Assembly (NCBI GenBank): GCA_963676605.2
Contig: CAXXSP010000018.1
Coordinates: 186,001-250,000, forward strand
Direction of reading: 5' to 3'
Source of the DNA: SABI01 sp963676605
Lineage (GTDB): Bacteria; Spirochaetota; Spirochaetia; Sphaerochaetales; Sphaerochaetaceae
Length of the DNA: 64,000 nt
This document shows positions 57,700-64,000 of the stretch, one piece after another. Each line of letters begins with the position of its first letter. The first letter of the stretch is position 1. The translations under genes and the position numbers were made by a program. Under the pieces are notes generated by a model that had not been told where the DNA came from, did no database searches, and saw nothing but the letters and a program-made list of their open reading frames with translations.

Positions 57700-58788
57700 C
57701 TAGAAGAAATTGAGCGGGTCGAGTGCGACGCCGTCCTGCTCGATAGAAAAATAGAGAGTCGGGGTGATGATCGAACCGCTGTCCCCGAGAGTTCCGATAA
57801 CATCCCCCTGTTTCACCTGATCCGAAACCGCAACATTCACCGTCTCAAGGTGTGCGTAGGTGGTACGGTACCCGTTCTCATGACTGAGAGTGACAAAACG
57901 GCCCATACGCTCAACATCATTGGCAGTATCCACTACAACCCCGCTGCTGCTTGCGTGCACCTCGTCTCCCTTGTTTCCTTTCACCCAGATACCCTTGAGC
58001 GTGACAATATCCTCGGAATCCCCATAGACCTTTGTCTCATTATATAATCCGGTGATTGTTCCGTCATACGGTGAAGTGAACCGGTTATAGCCGTTCAGGG
58101 AGCCGTCCTCCGATACCTGTACATCGGGAATAAAGAGCTGCTGACCGGGAAAGATGTCGGCGGAATTGAGATCATTCAGATCCTGCAGTGTCTGCCAGCC
58201 GAGAGAGGGATTGAACCTGCTCGTGATGATGGAAAGAGAGTCGCCCGACTGAACGGTGTAGAGACGTCCATCCATGACAGGAATTTTGAGTTCCACACCT
58301 TCGGTAAGAGAGGAGAGGCTTCTGACCGCATTGATCCCGAGAATCGTTTCCTTCTTTAAATCGTACAGTGCTGCGATTGTATCGAGTGTCTCTCCCTTCT
58401 GCATCGTATGGTAGGAGAACCAGCTCTTCTCCCCTGAGCGCTGAACCAGTCCCTTAGATACATCCACATCGATTTCATCAAGCTGCTGCGAGATATCTTC
58501 TGAAACGGAAGGGGTTGAGGGAGTCTGAGGGAGTGGGACACTGACTCCTTCGGTCTGTGAGGCTTCGGTAGCTTCAGCCACAATGGCTGTCCGACCGCCG
58601 GTGCTTTCCTCAGCTGCCGCCGGTCTGAAAGAGACATACCAGATAATGATGATCGCTGCAGAGAGCAGCACACCGATAATAACTACGGAGACAATGATGG
58701 CCATGGAACGGGAATCTACACCTTTCCCCCGTCTTTTTCCACCTGAGGTATCTACATCATCATAGTTATGAATGTCATTACTTGCCAT
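57700..58788 (-). CDS. Membrane-anchored LysM protein with degenerate LytM (M23) domain
   Basis: A 362-residue envelope protein. A cytoplasmic tail (about 25 residues) precedes one membrane helix (SMAIIVSVVIIGVLLSAAII), a low-complexity Pro/Thr/Ser/Glu linker, two LysM repeats (YHTMQKGETLDTIAALYDLK; YTVQSGDSLSIITSRFNPSL) and a C-terminal LytM/M23 fold (VVDTANDVERMGRFVTLSHE, YRTTYAHLETV). Catalytic M23 proteins have HxxxD and HxH; here the first site is absent (LKGIWVKGNKGDEV) and the last His is Tyr (TLYFSIEQDGVALDP). It is therefore probably a non-enzymatic activator such as EnvC/NlpD. It is divergent from the PBP gene, which suits a role in septal or cylinder wall remodelling. Confidence 0.85.
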   Translation of the reverse strand: MASNDIHNYDDVDTSGGKRRGKGVDSRSMAIIVSVVIIGVLLSAAIIIIWYVSFRPAAAEESTGGRTAIVAEATEASQTEGVSVPLPQTPSTPSVSEDISQQLDEIDVDVSKGLVQRSGEKSWFSYHTMQKGETLDTIAALYDLKKETILGINAVRSLSSLTEGVELKIPVMDGRLYTVQSGDSLSIITSRFNPSLGWQTLQDLNDLNSADIFPGQQLFIPDVQVSEDGSLNGYNRFTSPYDGTITGLYNETKVYGDSEDIVTLKGIWVKGNKGDEVHASSSGVVVDTANDVERMGRFVTLSHENGYRTTYAHLETVNVAVSDQVKQGDVIGTLGDSGSIITPTLYFSIEQDGVALDPLNFF

Positions 58789-58836
58789 ACACCATCACTC
58801 TCGACATTGTTATCAGTATATTACTATACTTCAGGT

Positions 58837-60510
58837 ATGGATTCCACTCAAAAACGGAAAATAAAGGTACTCACGATAGCCCTTTCCATTCTCATGGCAG
58901 CCCTCACCCTACGGACAGTATGGATGATATTAGAACAGGGTTCAAGTAGTGACGGGTATACAAATCCATCCGTCGCACAGCGGGTGGTACGAGGATCGAT
59001 CTTTGACCGTTACGGGAATGTCATCGCCATCGAGACACCCTACTACGCTCTCGCCTTCCATCTGGATAAGATGACGGACGTGGAAGGTACCGCCAGAGCA
59101 GTTGCCGAACGTACAGACCTGGAGGTCTCCGGCATTTTGGAGACAGTCGCAGGACATACCCGCTACGCCCTGATAAAACGGCGCCTGACGACACGGGAGA
59201 GGGAGCTGCTCGAACAGCTATCTCTGAAAGGCCTCGTAATCGAAAAACGGTATGGGCGTCAGTATCCCCAGGTGCATCATGCAGCTTCCCTCGTAGGTTT
59301 CGCCAACAGGGAGAATGAGGGTATGGAAGGTCTCGAACTCTTCTACGAGGATAGACTGAACCCAATCCCCGGCATCAACGAGAAAGTGACCTACGGTGAT
59401 GATATCTATCTCACCCTCGACATGAATCTGCAGTACATCGTTGATGACGCCGTGTTGCATATGGTTCAGGACCATGCGGCACAGAGCGGGACGGCCATAC
59501 TTCTCGATGCTCACTCTGGAGCTATCCTTGCTGCCTCCTCCTACCCCTGGTTCGATCCCAATTCCTATAACCTTTTCAGTGCGGCTGAACGGAAGGAACA
59601 GATCAGCTCACTGATACGGGAACCGGGATCGGTCTTCAAGGTATTCACACTGGCGGCTCTCATTGATGCGGGATATGTGAATGAGTCAGATCACTTCTTC
59701 TGTGACGGCACCTATGAATATATTACAGAGAGCGGAAATATCATCAAGATCAATTGTACAGAAGAGCATGGTGAGGTTACTCCAGAAACGATGATCTCCA
59801 AGAGCTGTAACGGAGCTGTTGCGTCCTGGTCAAAGAGGATGAGTGAGGAAGAGCTGTACAGCTATCTGGAAAACTACGGGTTCCTTACAGCCCATGAGAT
59901 ATCACTCCCCTTTCCCTCCAGCGGATACCTTGCCGGAATCGATGACTGGTCCGAAAGAACAAAACCGACCCTCTCCTTCGGACAGGAGATCGCGGTCTCC
60001 CCTGTTCAGCTTGCTGCTGCTGCGACCACACTTGCAGGAGACGGGAATCTCCTTGAACCGTATCTCGTCGAAGCCATCCTTTCCCATGACGGCGAACAGC
60101 TGTACAGGGCTGAGATTCACCAAAGCAGTGAACAGGTTGTGAATAGCAGAGCGATCGCTCTCGTCAGGGAAGGCATGGAAGAGGCAGTGCTGACAGGTAC
60201 GGCGACGCCGACAGCAGTTGAAGGGGTACGTATCGGAGCGAAGACGGGTACAGCGCAGGTCGCGGATCCGGACGGTGGCGGATATCTGAAGGATACCTAT
60301 CTTGCTTCGACCATTGCACTGTTTCCGCTGGAAAATCCCCGTTTCATCATCTATACAGCTGCCCTCGCACCGAGAGGAGGAACCATCTGGGGATCGGCTA
60401 TTGCTGCGCCAGCGATTTCAGAGGTGATTCGCGATATGGTGAGGAGCGGATATATTCAGAGCAGTGTGATGGAGAGTGTCATTCAGTCGGAGACGGAAAG
60501 CGGTGACTGA
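58837..60510 (+). CDS. Penicillin-binding protein (FtsI/PBP2-type transpeptidase)
   Basis: A 557-residue monofunctional class B PBP. One N-terminal membrane helix (VLTIALSILMAALTLRTVWM), a pedestal domain starting RVVRGSIFDRYGNVIAIETP, and a transpeptidase domain with SVFK (Ser265), SCN (near 323) and KTG (near 469, in GAKTGTAQVADP). It cross-links peptidoglycan in the periplasm. FtsI or elongation PBP2 cannot be separated confidently; similarity of the N-terminal RGSIFDRNG-type motif favours FtsI. ATG 58837 is preferred to the upstream frame, which overlaps the divergent promoter region. Its stop overlaps the convergent flhF gene by 28 bases. Confidence 0.9.
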   Translation: MDSTQKRKIKVLTIALSILMAALTLRTVWMILEQGSSSDGYTNPSVAQRVVRGSIFDRYGNVIAIETPYYALAFHLDKMTDVEGTARAVAERTDLEVSGILETVAGHTRYALIKRRLTTRERELLEQLSLKGLVIEKRYGRQYPQVHHAASLVGFANRENEGMEGLELFYEDRLNPIPGINEKVTYGDDIYLTLDMNLQYIVDDAVLHMVQDHAAQSGTAILLDAHSGAILAASSYPWFDPNSYNLFSAAERKEQISSLIREPGSVFKVFTLAALIDAGYVNESDHFFCDGTYEYITESGNIIKINCTEEHGEVTPETMISKSCNGAVASWSKRMSEEELYSYLENYGFLTAHEISLPFPSSGYLAGIDDWSERTKPTLSFGQEIAVSPVQLAAAATTLAGDGNLLEPYLVEAILSHDGEQLYRAEIHQSSEQVVNSRAIALVREGMEEAVLTGTATPTAVEGVRIGAKTGTAQVADPDGGGYLKDTYLASTIALFPLENPRFIIYTAALAPRGGTIWGSAIAAPAISEVIRDMVRSGYIQSSVMESVIQSETESGD

Positions 60511-61673
60511 GTACTCCACAGGGATTCGAAATCAAGAGAGAAACCATGAAGGAAGGAGAGGATGACCGTCGCGCTTGCCTTATGCAGGTCGCTCGGCACC
60601 TTCTGACCGTCGGTCAGGAAGAGCAGTGGGATATTCTTCTCATAGGCTGCCGAAAGAATATTTCCAATCGATTCCGTCTCATCTACCTTCGTTATGACGA
60701 GGGAATCAATTCCCAGCATCCGGTAGGAATCGATCGCATTCATGATATCTTCACTCTTCATGCTTGCAGGAAGTGCAAGCGAATGCTTCTTCTCATGAGA
60801 AGGTATAAGGGAGAGCAGAGAGTTCATCTGCACTGAGAGGTGCACATCCTTCGGTGAGCGGCCGATCGTATCGACAAGGATGACGTCGGTATCACTGTTC
60901 TCCTGTATGACTTTGTACATCTCCTGCTCATCGGTGATGAGAGAGAGGGGAATCCTCATCGATTCAGCGAAGGAGTTGAGCTGTTCATAAGCCCCCACCC
61001 GGAAGGTGTCAAGGGAAATGAACCTCACCGATTTTTGGTACGCATCACTGTCCTGAAGCGAATAGAGAGCCCCAAGCTTCGCGATGGTCGTTGTCTTGCC
61101 AACCCCTGTCGGACCGAGAATGATCCGGTAATGGGGAGGATCTATCTGGGAAGCATGGTCAATCGTTATCAGGGAAACAATCCTGTCCACAAGGACGAGC
61201 TCGAATTCCTCTTTTGAAGGGAGATCACATCCTTCAGGATACTCCTCGGTCACCAGAGCCATGACGGTCTGTACAGTTTCAGCGGTAAATCCGTTCTCTT
61301 CCAGGATGGAGCGGCCATGATCAAAATAGGTATCGAGTATCGAGGAAGGTTTCTCTTTCTCAGGAGAAACGGGAAGCTCTTCTTTTTCTTTCTCTTCCTG
61401 AATCTCCTGCTCAGGTTCTGAGAGAGCAGGAATTTCCTCGGGTTCAACAGGTTCCGCAGGAACTTCCTCTGCAGGGAGCTCTTCCTCAGAGGGTATTTTC
61501 TCGTCACTGAGATAACAGGTAAGCTCTACGCAGGGTTGTCTGAACAGCCAGAGAAAGCCCCCCCGCCTGGATGAATCCCGGCGGGAATGGATACGTATCT
61601 GGTGCCCGTATTCCTGACGTGCTTTTTTTACTGCTGAGTCGAAATCACTTCCTGTTATCGTGACGTACTTCAT
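60483..61673 (-). CDS. flhF: Flagellar biosynthesis GTPase FlhF
   Basis: A 396-residue SRP-type GTPase. The N-terminus MKYVTITGSDFDSAVKKARQ and the acidic linker (EEELPAEEVPAEPVEPEEIP) precede the NG domain with P-loop ILGPTGVGKTTTIAKLGALY (near 188), VDTIGRSPKDVHLS and SLVITKVDETESIG. FlhF positions and counts flagella; in spirochetes it sets periplasmic flagellum number. It follows hslU by 18 bp, tying the flagellar gene to the hslVU-xerC operon. No FlhG/FleN partner is in the window. The usual flhA-flhB neighbours are also absent, so this is an isolated flagellar gene. Confidence 0.92.
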   Translation of the reverse strand: MKYVTITGSDFDSAVKKARQEYGHQIRIHSRRDSSRRGGFLWLFRQPCVELTCYLSDEKIPSEEELPAEEVPAEPVEPEEIPALSEPEQEIQEEKEKEELPVSPEKEKPSSILDTYFDHGRSILEENGFTAETVQTVMALVTEEYPEGCDLPSKEEFELVLVDRIVSLITIDHASQIDPPHYRIILGPTGVGKTTTIAKLGALYSLQDSDAYQKSVRFISLDTFRVGAYEQLNSFAESMRIPLSLITDEQEMYKVIQENSDTDVILVDTIGRSPKDVHLSVQMNSLLSLIPSHEKKHSLALPASMKSEDIMNAIDSYRMLGIDSLVITKVDETESIGNILSAAYEKNIPLLFLTDGQKVPSDLHKASATVILSFLHGFSLDFESLWSTQSPLSVSD

Positions 61674-61691
61674 TTCTACCCTTTCCCCTTC

Positions 61692-63035
61692 TTACAGAAT
61701 ATAACGACTCAGGTCCTCATTTCCAAGTACTTCGGACAGCCGTTCGTCAACATACGTCTTTGTTACGTTGAACGTCTCCCCTGCCATATCTGTTGCTCTG
61801 AAGGAAATATCATCAAGGAGCTTCTCCATGATCGTGTAGAGTCTTCTCGCTCCGATATTCTCAGTTGAAGAATTGACCGCATAGGCGATCTCACTGATAC
61901 GGACAAGAGCATCATCCGCAAAGGTGAGCGTCACGTTTTCGGTGGCCATGAGGGCGATATACTGCTTGATGATGGCGTTCTCGGGCTCAAGGAGGATTCT
62001 ATGGAAATCTTCCCCTGAGAGTTCGTTGAGTTCAACACGGAGAGGGAATCTTCCCTGAAGTTCGGGAATCAGATCCGAGGGTTTTGATACATGGAAAGCG
62101 CCGGCTCCGATGAACAGGATATGAGAAGTGTCGATCATCCCCCATTTCGTATTCACCTTCGATCCTTCGACGATCGGCAGGATATCCCGCTGAACTCCCT
62201 CACGGGAGACATCAGGACCGCTCTTCGCGCCGCGGGACCCAGCAACCTTGTCAATCTCATCAATGAAGATGATTCCCATCTGCTCGACACGCTCTTTGGC
62301 GAGCTCGATCATCTGATCGTGATCGACCATCCGTTCCATCTCCTCTTCGGTCAGGATCTCCCGTGCTCGTTTGATGGAGACTTTCCGTTTTTTACCCTTT
62401 CCGTTGAACATGGACCCGAGGGACTGAAGTGTATTCTGAAGATCCTCGACATTTCCTCCTGCAAGGAGTTCGATATTTCCTCCGGCAGGCCTGTTTTTCA
62501 CGGAGATCTCAACGCTACGATCCTCGAACCTGCCCTCTTCCAGATACTTCCTGAATTTCTCACGGGTCTCTTCCGCTCCTGCGGCGAGTTCGGTGGAAGA
62601 CTCTTTCGTGTTTGAAGAAGGGAGAAGGAGATCAAGAAGTCGTTCATTGACGCTTTTCTCGACCGCATCCTTCTGTTTCTCTGCGAGATCTTTCTTCGTC
62701 ATCTGAATCCCGACGGCCATCAGGTCCCTCACCATAGACTCCACATCACGTCCCACATAGCCCACTTCCGTGTACTTCGTCGCCTCAACTTTTACAAACG
62801 GAGTGTTTGCAAGGCGTGAGATTCTCCGGGCGATTTCAGTCTTACCCACTCCCGTGGGACCGATAAGGATGATATTTTTGGGAGCCACCTCATCTCTCAT
62901 GTCTTCATCAAGGAGTTTTCTCCTGTATCTGCTTCTGAGTGCAATGGCCACAGCACGTTTTGCATCGTGCTGTCCGATAATATATTTATCCAGTTCTCCC
63001 ACGATTTCGCGGGGAGTCATCTGATCAAGATCCAT
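61692..63035 (-). CDS. hslU: ATP-dependent protease ATPase subunit HslU
   Basis: A 447-residue AAA+ unfoldase: MDLDQMTPREIVGELDKYII, Walker A LIGPTGVGKTEIARRI (near 58), the I domain, Walker B GIIFIDEIDKVAGS (near 258), GRFPLRVELNELSGEDFHRI and the C-terminus EVLGNEDLSRYIL, whose final RYIL inserts into HslV. ATG 63035 is used because TAGGAGAAC lies upstream and it matches family starts; longer frames overlap hslV with no similarity. It forms the HslUV (ClpYQ) complex with the protease encoded 10 bp upstream. Confidence 0.96.
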   Translation of the reverse strand: MDLDQMTPREIVGELDKYIIGQHDAKRAVAIALRSRYRRKLLDEDMRDEVAPKNIILIGPTGVGKTEIARRISRLANTPFVKVEATKYTEVGYVGRDVESMVRDLMAVGIQMTKKDLAEKQKDAVEKSVNERLLDLLLPSSNTKESSTELAAGAEETREKFRKYLEEGRFEDRSVEISVKNRPAGGNIELLAGGNVEDLQNTLQSLGSMFNGKGKKRKVSIKRAREILTEEEMERMVDHDQMIELAKERVEQMGIIFIDEIDKVAGSRGAKSGPDVSREGVQRDILPIVEGSKVNTKWGMIDTSHILFIGAGAFHVSKPSDLIPELQGRFPLRVELNELSGEDFHRILLEPENAIIKQYIALMATENVTLTFADDALVRISEIAYAVNSSTENIGARRLYTIMEKLLDDISFRATDMAGETFNVTKTYVDERLSEVLGNEDLSRYIL

Positions 63036-63045
63036 GTCAGTTCTC

Positions 63046-63576
63046 CTAGAGTTCTTCGACTCGAATTGATTTATTGGTGTACACACAGATATCACTTGCG
63101 ATATCAAGGGATTTCTCGGCGATCTCACGTGCACTGAGTGAGCCGTTCTCCATGTAGGCGCGTGCGGCGGCGAGGGCATAATTGCCTCCGGAACCTATCG
63201 CAATTACATCATACTCCGGCTCAATGACATCACCCATGCCGGTGAGCAGGAATGTTTTTGTTGAGTCAGCGACAATAAGCATTGCTTCAAGACGCCTCAG
63301 GTTCCTATCTGTACGCCACTCCTTAGCCATTTCCACCGCTGCGCGGGTCAGATCACCGTTATACTGCTTCAACTTGTTCTCTATCACTTCATAGAGGGTG
63401 AACGCATCGGCCGTCGCTCCCGCGAAGCCTGAGATGATCTTCCCGTCCATGAGCGTTCTCACTTTCCGGGCATTCCCTTTCATGATGGCATCACCAGCAG
63501 TGACCTGTCCGTCACCGGCGATCGCCACATGATCGCCCCGTCTTACTGCTATAATCGTTGTACCTCTGATCTCCAT
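63046..63576 (-). CDS. hslV: ATP-dependent protease subunit HslV
   Basis: A 176-residue proteasome-beta-like peptidase. The catalytic Thr follows a five-residue pro-sequence (MEIRG-TTIIAVRRGDHVAIA), with GDGQVTAGDAIMKGNARKVR, KIISGFAGATADAFTLYEVI and IGSGGNYALAAARAY. It degrades proteins unfolded by HslU. ATG 63576 shares its A with the xerC stop (TAATG), so it is translationally coupled to it. The order xerC-hslV-hslU matches the codV-clpQ-clpY arrangement of Bacillus. Confidence 0.96.
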   Translation of the reverse strand: MEIRGTTIIAVRRGDHVAIAGDGQVTAGDAIMKGNARKVRTLMDGKIISGFAGATADAFTLYEVIENKLKQYNGDLTRAAVEMAKEWRTDRNLRRLEAMLIVADSTKTFLLTGMGDVIEPEYDVIAIGSGGNYALAAARAYMENGSLSAREIAEKSLDIASDICVYTNKSIRVEEL

Positions 63577-64000
63577 TACCTTTTCCTTCCGTGGGGGTGG
63601 GCAGTCCGATAGACTTCTCTGAGCCGCTTCCCCGTCACGTGGGTATATATCTGGGTCGTGGAGAGTGATGAATGTCCGAGCAGTTCACTTACCAGCTGTA
63701 TCCCAGAGTTGTTATCGAGCATATGTGTCGCAAAACTGTGTCGAATCATATGGGGGGTGAGAACTCCTTCCATATGAAGAGCAACCCGATACTTCTCAAA
63801 GATACTATGACAGGAGGATGCAGACAACCGTTTCCCCTGAACTCCGAAAAGAATTGCATCAGAGTCCTCGCGGTCCCGTAAGGGATAGCGTTCAAACCAC
63901 GATGTTCTCCTTCTCTGATGTTCTTCAAGGAGAGCCTTCGTCGCAGGATTGAGGAAGACGTACCGCGGCCTGCTTCCCTTTCCGATGACTCTGATTCTGG
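63576..64000 (-). CDS. xerC: Tyrosine recombinase XerC/XerD-type, C-terminal part (runs off window end)
   Basis: About 140 residues of a site-specific recombinase are visible. IRVIGKGSRPRYVFLNP, GVQGKRLSASSCHSIFEKYR, then LTPHMIRHSFATHMLDNNSG with catalytic HxxR, LVSELLGHSSLSTTQIYTHV with the second His and the nucleophile Tyr (STTQIYTH). Xer proteins resolve chromosome dimers. The first catalytic Arg lies outside the window. Position upstream of hslVU is the standard place for xerC/codV, favouring XerC. Confidence 0.9.
   Translation of the reverse strand, partial: RIRVIGKGSRPRYVFLNPATKALLEEHQRRRTSWFERYPLRDREDSDAILFGVQGKRLSASSCHSIFEKYRVALHMEGVLTPHMIRHSFATHMLDNNSGIQLVSELLGHSSLSTTQIYTHVTGKRLREVYRTAHPHGRKR

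Noticed and set aside
1..64000. CRISPR arrays, rRNA genes, prophage blocks or replication origin
   Set aside because: No regularly spaced repeats, rRNA sequence, phage structural genes or DnaA-box clusters were seen.

Overview
The window looks like a chromosomal segment of a flagellated, probably free-living spirochete (Spirochaetales). The signs are a PUR-domain protein of the Borrelia BpuR type (1765-2004), the AtoS/AtoC - holB - cvpA - murG gene order, flhF, pyruvate phosphate dikinase, a divergent ABC-F protein and moderate GC. The genus cannot be fixed from the sequence alone.

Layout: 1-2.9 kb holds smc (partial), rnhB, the PUR-domain gene and a DtxR-type regulator. 2.9-5.4 kb holds a feoA-feoB-small Cys-rich operon with palindromes in its promoter. 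5.8-16 kb is a sugar-acid locus: a minus-strand operon (esterase, two TctC solute binders, TctB, TctA, MBL hydrolase, DUF3237, galactarate dehydratase) and a divergent PrpR-type sigma-54 activator. 16.1-19 kb is a sulfur block (Rrf2 regulator, cysK, metY). 19-31 kb is a second sugar-acid locus: DapA-like aldolase and PdxA2, a second PrpR-type activator, then a DUF1537 kinase, iron ADH, second PdxA2, 2-hydroxyacid dehydrogenase and TctB-TctA-TctC. This matches known four-carbon acid-sugar (threonate/erythronate) catabolism. 31-43 kb is deoC, a membrane protein, two M29 peptidase paralogs, coaX, ABC-F, tsaD, ppdK and four tRNA genes (Gly, Glu, Gln, Thr). 43.4-45.3 kb is a group II intron sitting exactly behind the terminator of a short sigma-70 factor gene. 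46-64 kb is housekeeping: groES, a DinG-like helicase, NtrC-type regulator and kinase, holB, cvpA, murG, secA, LysM/LytM protein, PBP, flhF, hslUV, xerC.

The unifying signal is sigma-54. Four intergenic sites fit TGGCA-N7-TGC(A/T) with exact -24/-12 spacing and correct orientation: before the esterase operon, the aldolase operon, the kinase operon, and the short RpoD/RpoS-like sigma factor gene. Three sigma-54 activators are encoded in the window. A repeated CTGATGAA/TTCATCAG element lies about 85-150 bp upstream of the two acid-sugar promoters and beside the -35 of the second PrpR-type gene, so those operons look like one regulon. The sigma-54 promoter before the alternative sigma factor resembles the Borrelia RpoN-RpoS cascade, and a cytoplasmic PAS kinase/NtrC pair (like Hk2/Rrp2) lies 3 kb away.

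At least thirteen single-base indels, mostly in short homopolymers, break otherwise well-conserved genes (rnhB, dtxR-type, tctA, tctC, esterase, ntrC-type, murG, secA). Essential genes are among them, so most are probably sequence errors, although seven cluster within 10.2-13.1 kb. Genes affected are annotated across the break.
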